Source of the DNA: Echinococcus granulosus
Taxonomy: Eukaryota > Platyhelminthes > Cestoda > Cyclophyllidea > Taeniidae
Length of the DNA: 64,000 bases
Reading direction: 5' to 3'
NCBI RefSeq assembly: GCF_000524195.1
Contig: NW_020170442.1
Coordinates: forward strand, 372,001-436,000
The position numbers and the translations under genes are program-made. Shown piece by piece: positions 57,435 through 64,000 of the stretch (the first letter of the stretch is position 1; each line of letters starts with the position of its first letter). Under the pieces are notes generated by a model, which saw only the letters and a list, made by a program, of their open reading frames with translations, was not told the DNA's origin and did no database searches.

Positions 57435-60400
57435 CTGAAATATTAGGAAAGATTTCGAACCTTTCAAAAGGTCAAGCAGAGGAGGTTGAAGTGAACGGTG
57501 AACAATTACAGAAAGCCATGGTAAATCGGACGAAAAGTACATTCCGTCAGTAGCTGCTAAGGCCGAGACATAATGAGTGCGCGCAGCGACCATAAATAGC
57601 CCCTCTGGAATTACGAATTTGCGCGCGACAGGCTAAGGCCCGATTAGGTAGTGCGAGTATGGGCACAAGGCTACACTCGCGAGACAGTCATTTAAAGAGC
57701 ATGTTTGATAAAGCAACCAAACTTCCGTAGGCAACGGATAGGCCATTAGAGTTGCATGAAAAACAGGCAGACGGTTTCAGAAATATAGATCTGTTTTACC
57801 AGGAGTAAACCGGAAAAAATACTCAAAAAAACTTCCTTTTAGCCATGAAATATTTTAATTTAATCAGTATTACCCGTAAGTAGTATCGTATTTGAAGTTA
57901 TGCGTTTTGACAAAGATATCCAAGTGGACTCGTAGTACCGCAGAAGTAAAGGCCAAGTTGCAAATTTAGGAAATAACTGGAAATATTATGTCTTATCTCT
58001 CCCACAACCTCATAGCAGAAGCTGGCCATTTTCGAATAAAAACTGTGCAACACCGTTTAATTTTCATAGGGCACGAAGAATATGGATTTTCCGATGTTTC
58101 TAACGTATACAGGAAAACCACAGTTTTGCCACAGAGAACGCACTAATGAACGCGGAGATGAAGCATTGACTATTAAAAAGGCTCGCTAGCGCGCAGAAAC
58201 GGATAGATTATGCTCGAGGTTGCGCATGCACGACCAGCAATTTATTTGTGCTAGCGAATCATTTGGTAAAACTGCAACAAACCTTAGTAATACGTAGCAT
58301 ATAGCCAAAGAAGTGAAGTAATTACCGAGAGATTGTGGAGCAGGTTGCATGCGCATAAATTCTACGCCTCAAATATCCGATATGAAGGAAGATTTTTAAA
58401 GTACAGATGGGGAAAGTAATGTTAGTAGAGGGGCAGTGATCACCTTAAGGACGATTTTGCTACGAAAAGGTTGTGCCTAAATAAAGCATTTGTCAAATAA
58501 CGTAAAAGCTTATGGAACAGACATTAAAAAAACGAATCAAATTTGATGAATAAGCATTCTAGCAGAGATAATAATTGGAGAGAGTTTTTAAGCAGTTGTT
58601 TTTGATTTAGCTTAGACTCAAATGCAGAATAGGCATTTGGATGAACGATTAAATGCTAATGTCAGACGAATTTCGGGCCAATAAATCGCCCCTACGTTTA
58701 AATCAAACACTCGAAAAAAAACGCCACCAAAACAAAAAAATGAGAGGGAAGCATCGGATAGATCAAGATCCTGAACCCAAGATCAGCCATGCGCTAATCG
58801 GATATGCACCCGTCCATTTATGTATAAGGTGGAAATCAGATTGCCAAGCAGACGAGTAAGCGGTTTCCTAATGAATTCCTCCCCAAAGTTGGATCACATG
58901 AGCTGCATCCAAATGAGTGTCCGGATGCAACATCAATGTTTCAAATTTTGCAAATTTCTGCATCAGATCTCCCGCGTCTGGCAACGGTTCACTTTCCCAC
59001 TTTTGCAATTTGCAGTTCGGCCTCTTATTAGGACGAATTCGTCGGCGGAATCACCGAAGTGGATATAGTGCCACAGATTGAAGCAAACGACTTCCCTTGA
59101 CACATCATAAATTTTTGCACTTTGAAAAGTGATGGGCAGCACGCCTTGACACCAGATTTACGTAGTAATGAGGGAATTTAAGCCAGAATCGGCATCGGTA
59201 GGTTAAACAAATAATATTGCAAGAATTCTGTCACTACATTGAGAGAACCAAAACGCAACCACTCGTTCCATTTTAAACGATATTCCAGTGTAATAACGGC
59301 TGAAAGTCCCGGCCTATTATTTACGAACTTCAATTTTACTGATTTTCCAGGGATGCTTTCAGCCTGTTCACCCAAGTAACCCACTCATGCATCGCCTGAT
59401 CGCACCTGGGCAGCGTGACCACTCCGGTTGGCGCGACTACCTGTCGGCCGCTCCGGTAGTTCTTGCTAGGTGGCGACGCAAAATGCGCGCATCGTGCTGC
59501 TTGGGTTGGCAATCCTGCGTTAACATTCAGCCAATAGCAGGCCGTAGGGCCAACAGTCATTTCTGGAGGAGAATAGGTCAGTGAGACAGACAAGCAAGCA
59601 GACGAACAGGCGAATACCCCATGCCTCGAAGGTATGGTTATGGCCAGGGCAATGGAAGGACAAACAGGTAGACATAAAAACCAGTGTGGTTCATGTACTA
59701 ACCCAGGCTTGCTAGGCAATCAAAAAACACAAGCTATTGTTGTCGGCAGTTAATGCGTGCTACGATAAATAAGTGAAAGATGGGTATCTGCAAAATTTGT
59801 CCTGACTTTGATAAATCAAAACAGTGTACTTGGGTAGAATGAAGGCTCCTTAGTGCATCAAAAAGGAAACGAACTTCACATGAACAAGTAGGAAGGCTAA
59901 TGTACTCCCCATTTTAACTTCAAAGTTGCTGCCATAGGACGTTCGACGCGAAACTTACAGAAATTCGGAAACGCTTTCGGCTATTCGTCTCAAATTTCCA
60001 AGAGCAAATAACTGAAAGCCAGTAGAGATATCGCTTGTCACAATGAACATCAAGAATTAACATAGGTAATACATCAGCTTCAGTGCCACTTTCATTTCAA
60101 TCACCAAACTAAATTGTACAGCAGTGGTGGTTCGACAAACCTTACTGGAAAATACAAAATTTTATGGTGAAAGAACGAATTAGTGAAAGCATGTCAAGAA
60201 CATCGAAGAAAGTGGTCGAGCAGTAGTCGGTACCTCATTTCGAGCCAAACTATGTATTGATAAGACTTCATGATTAATGAAAATCGTCGCCATGTTTCCA
60301 CATGCTAGTTTTCATCAGTTTTTTTTTCCATTCCTGCAGATAGTTCTAAGTTGGATTCCGCGTTTAAAAACATTGTTTTGAAATTCATCATGTAATTCAA

Positions 60401-63106
60401 TTTATCAAAGGAACTTGGCAGCGTAAGAGATGTTAATCCGGTCAACCTTTCTTCAAATCGTACAAAATTAGAGGTAGCAATATAGCGCAGAGGAAGTCTG
60501 TTGTGTCTGGTGTCGATTACCTTCAGCTTCAAAGTTCCGAGAATGGAATCAAAATAGACATGCAAAGAAGTCTCAAGGCGACGTTTGCTAATGCAGTCCG
60601 AACCCCTGACAATAAAGTCACATTGTTGATGAAAGAGGAAGACTCGGCCATCACAAGAGTTTACGTTTCATTGTCCCTGTCTTAAGCACTGTTGCTGAGG
60701 CCGATTAGAGATGTAGGTCTGACGCCGTCTCGAGGACACTAGCCATGTCTCCGTGAGGGACACCCGGCTGTAACGACATGATGGTTCCCACTTCCGATAA
60801 CTTAGAGGATTTTTGAAACGTCTTCTATGGTTACACTGAGGTGTATCCATACACATGTATCTATATACATGCTGATCCACTCTCGACATTTTTTCTGCCA
60901 TTCCAAAGGAATGCCCCCTTTTTTAGGATAAACATTAAAAATTAATTGCCAAGTATTATTATTTGATTAGTCAGTCGAAAACCAACAGGGAATGGAAATA
61001 CTGGTTCACTCACCAAGCATATTAAAAAAACGTAAAGCATCCCACCACCAGTACAATTTTAACACCTCAGATGTACAATCAGTAGTATTTTCAAAGGCTG
61101 GTAAATGTTTGGCAAACTATTACCGTTAGCGAGTTTCTAATTTGCTTTAAAAAAGGGCTTTCTTATTTTTTTCACTTTTACGCATTTTGATTAGACACTT
61201 TCAAGTGTATGCTATTCTTTAAAGCTTTGTTTAATTTGCACTGTGAAAGAGGTTAAATGAAATAAAAGAATCTGTAAAAGAAATGCTGCCACCGAAACAG
61301 GCATTCGATTTAACACAAAAATGCGAAAGTTGAATGTGAACAAGAAAACTTTTTGACTTCATTTGCATAGTCACAAAATAAATAACGATGGGTAGTAAAA
61401 AGTAACCAACATGAGTGCACTTTCTGAGAATTTGGTGTCCATTGTATCGTAGTAGGAATCGTTAAATGTATCAAAAATAATGTTCCGTGATACAAGATTG
61501 GTCTCTCTCTTCTTCCAACTTAGAATTATTCCAATCGAGAAATTAAGTCCGTAAAAGATTATCCGAGGAGCGATCTGCAGGCAACATGTTTGAGCAGTCA
61601 ATAGTAAGCTTAAACGATAAATCCCATTAGTAACTTCTAGCAAAATTATCGTACACGTAAGATGCAGTTTACTGTGCTTCATTCATAACTCACTTGTGTT
61701 ATTAATGAAACAGACAATGGAAACATTACTGGTTATCACGTCTACAGGTGGGAAATTGTCTGCATGATCGCTTAACCCATGCAAACAACAAAATAGGATC
61801 AAATAAATACCTTTCCTTCGTGCTTAAGCCTTAAAACGGGCGAAAATAGGCCATAGAATCTGTATCTGCAAAAAATTGCCATTGAGTTTGGCTTTTACCA
61901 TTCTATCATTGCCGACAGTTAAATTCTGCTTCTGCTACTTTAAGCTAACATCACTGTAGATGTCTATCGGAAAAGTTGCTACTTCCACTGAGGCTAGAAA
62001 TGCGTCCCATTTAAGACGCAGATGGGCTGTGGATTGTTTCATTTTATGAAATCACCCAGTTTCCTGCAGAATAAGCGTCTCCCTAACAATGCCACTGCCA
62101 AGGACCCCTTCTTCACTCATCCAAGTAAATTACTCAATTAAGTGAGCGATGCTGCTAAGATTTGATGGGGATTACAGTTAGTTATTATAGAAAAATAGCT
62201 TCGCTCTTGACTGCATCAAATGAAACCAGTGGTAAATTCCTGAATTGTAAGCTTTTAGTTTTGCGCATTCGGATGAATGAAATTTTCATGATTTCGGTTT
62301 AACAATGAAAAGCCTAGAATTCAACGCACACTGAAGTGATATGAACAACAGCTGACCGAGCTGCAGCATAAGGTTCACATTTTCTGCACGCGGAAAATGT
62401 AGACGTCAATTCACCAGCTCTAATTCTAATTCAAATTTGTTGACTTTGGAGACGATTTGATAAGTATAAAATCTGAGTTAGACTGCATTTTTGGTACTAT
62501 CTTCGAAAACTATTTGGTCTCATTATTTGCTTCTCGAAACCAAAAACCTTCTGTACAATATATCCCCGAGATGCACTTTACTTGCCCATTTCCGAAGTGA
62601 GTAGAAAAATTCGCTTGCGCTTATAAGAGAACAGAACATTATCAAACGCTTTACGATTTTGAAATTAAGAGGACATACCTTTGAAGATATGTAGATTAAG
62701 CTAATGCAAATAAAACCGGTAGGAAAGGAAATTTGCTTCCAAAAAAGTACTACCGAGGTCATGGATGCGTGCCAGAAAAATTTATCTAACTGAATATGCT
62801 CACCGCGTAACCGAAAACGCCATCCACTTCAGTCAGTATGTGCGCAGACGGGCGTGATGAGACAGAGCACTGTAGTGATTCGGCTACTAGGATGCAAATC
62901 ATAGCGGCATAGTGGGCCTATCCCAACCTTAGAGCTACGTAATCCGACAGCAAAGCTGTCCGCTCCTACTGAATGAAATATGATGGACGATACTCTTAAA
63001 GAAAATTTACTGATGAAAGATTGTCTTTCCAGTGAAATTGACTACACGACAAAAACTAAATGATTCAAGAATCGTAAGGGTGAAATCGAATTAATGTACT
63101 CGGAAA
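57435..63106. other. Probably long KSR introns; no firmly supported exon
   Basis: Upstream KSR exons, including the C1 zinc finger, were looked for on the minus strand by Cys/His spacing and not found. A GC-richer patch at about 59380-59640 is open on both strands but unrecognised. A 53-nt minus segment, 59959-60011, has a good TTTCAG acceptor and GTAAGT donor but its phase does not fit the next exon. Confidence 0.45.
58326..58367 (-). other. Candidate additional KSR exon
   Basis: VEFMRMQPAPQSL between a weak TTTGAG acceptor and GTAATT donor; end phase 1 fits the exon at 57434. Too short and too poorly conserved to be sure. Confidence 0.3.
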
Positions 63107-63361
63107 ATGAGTAGCGATGAGATTAGGACAACTAACAGCAGCGCTGCTTCTGGTTTCAAGGCAGGTGGGCGCACCCAACTTACACACCCAGGAATAGAGA
63201 GATGCAGCACCGGGAGCACAGTCGCCGCCTCCTTTGTGTGTGCGCGGGCACGTACGGGGCGTGGGAAAAGTGATGAGTGGTGCACATACCCGCGCCAGCG
63301 CCCAGGCAGCAGCGGCGGTAATGGTGGTAGTGGCACTAGTAATAGCCCCTCGAGGCATTGA
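63107..63361 (+). other. GC-rich open segment, unknown
   Basis: A GC-rich island in AT-rich DNA with an 84-residue open frame (MSSDEIRTTNSSAASGFKAG...) rich in Ser, Gly and Arg. It is also open in two minus frames, so coding is not established. No splice sites or homology were recognised. It could be an exon, a CpG-rich promoter or a repeat fragment. Confidence 0.25.
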
Positions 63362-64000
63362 TATAAACAAGCCATTCTACCAATTAGTATACCTACCATA
63401 TGTGTACTACCTGGTATTAGGCCGAGGTCACCGCGTTCTGCAGCGGTATTGGTACAACTATCCTGCGTGCCCGGTATCTATCCCATCAATCAAGCAGAGT
63501 ATAAATACTTTGACACGGGGTTAGTAAACCAACTAGCCCTAAACCACTTATGAAATCAATGAAAGCAGGAAATAGCTGACGATTTGAGAATCACAATTTA
63601 TAACAATAATGGCAAGAATCTTCAGCTTCCGAGCACTTAAAAAGTCATCGATGGCTAAAAAACTGAACAGCTTAAAAGTATTTTTCTGTTTAATTCATCA
63701 AAACATAAAAATGGCATTCCAATGCTAAAAATAGTAGAATACAGAATGGGTCATGGGTCCCAACAGTGCAATGATGCATTCATCGTAAAACCGCCTGGAC
63801 CCAAAAGATGCTCACAAAACAATGTGGAAGATAAGCACGGAAATTTGAGTTGTAATGGTTCTCAAAAAGCGAAAGAATTTGGATGTCGACTGATGAAAAG
63901 AAAAAAACAGTTTTAACAGTTGTTCGAATTTCAGTCTGCAAGCGTATAAACAAGGCACAACTCACGATGAACATCCGTGGAGTCGCTGAGTCGTGCAGTG
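63362..64000. other. No supported feature
   Basis: Short open frames only, AT-rich, nothing recognised. Confidence 0.5.

Noticed and set aside
59336..59719. 127-residue minus open frame in a GC-richer patch
   Set aside because: No domain or splice partner recognised, and the plus strand is equally open.
59959..60011. Minus exon-like segment with excellent splice sites
   Set aside because: Phase does not fit the next KSR exon and the 17 residues show no family resemblance.
1..64000. CRISPR arrays, rRNA, operons
   Set aside because: No regularly spaced repeats or rRNA-like sequence; the window is eukaryotic.

Overview
This is a piece of a metazoan nuclear genome. The evidence is many short GT-AG introns interrupting conserved animal proteins, long AT-rich introns, a 100-N scaffold gap and a decayed Ty3/gypsy retroelement. 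A cadherin-superfamily receptor, a Fanconi-anaemia I orthologue and a kinase suppressor of Ras place it among animals. Coding-sequence divergence, AT-rich introns and introns down to 41 nt look like a lophotrochozoan, and my impression is a parasitic flatworm (tapeworm-like). That placement is inference, not proof. No bacterial, organellar or CRISPR features were seen.

Layout. From 1 to 13946 I find no supported coding sequence: either a very long intron of the protocadherin gene or intergenic DNA, with one copy of a 280-bp inverted repeat at 1.5 kb. From 13947 to 18643 (+) lie the last three exons of a protocadherin-type gene (two cadherin repeats, transmembrane helix, short cytoplasmic tail). 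From 18644 to 25453 there is mostly featureless DNA, with the second repeat copy and an orphan exon-like segment at 24.6-25.0 kb. From 25454 to 28222 (+) is a two-exon gene for a 130-residue EF-hand-like protein. From 44600 down to 29651 (-) is a complete 26-exon FANCI gene. From 57434 (perhaps 58367) down to 46883 (-) is the 3' two-thirds of a KSR gene, with the whole pseudokinase domain. A broken Ty3/gypsy pol relic sits antisense in its last intron. From 58.4 to 64.0 kb only weak candidates were seen.

Gene models were built by reading splice sites and codon phase by eye. The 26 FANCI exons sum to 1,612 codons including the stop, and the three protocadherin exons and ten KSR exons also close in frame. 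The most notable points are: FANCI carries Met where human FANCI has the monoubiquitinated Lys523, yet keeps an SQ/TQ cluster next to it; KSR has DFA instead of DFG while keeping the VAVK lysine and HRD; and three introns appear to use GC-AG splice sites. The genes do not form an evident functional cluster. FANCI (interstrand crosslink repair) and KSR (Ras-MAPK scaffold) are simply same-strand neighbours 2.3 kb apart.
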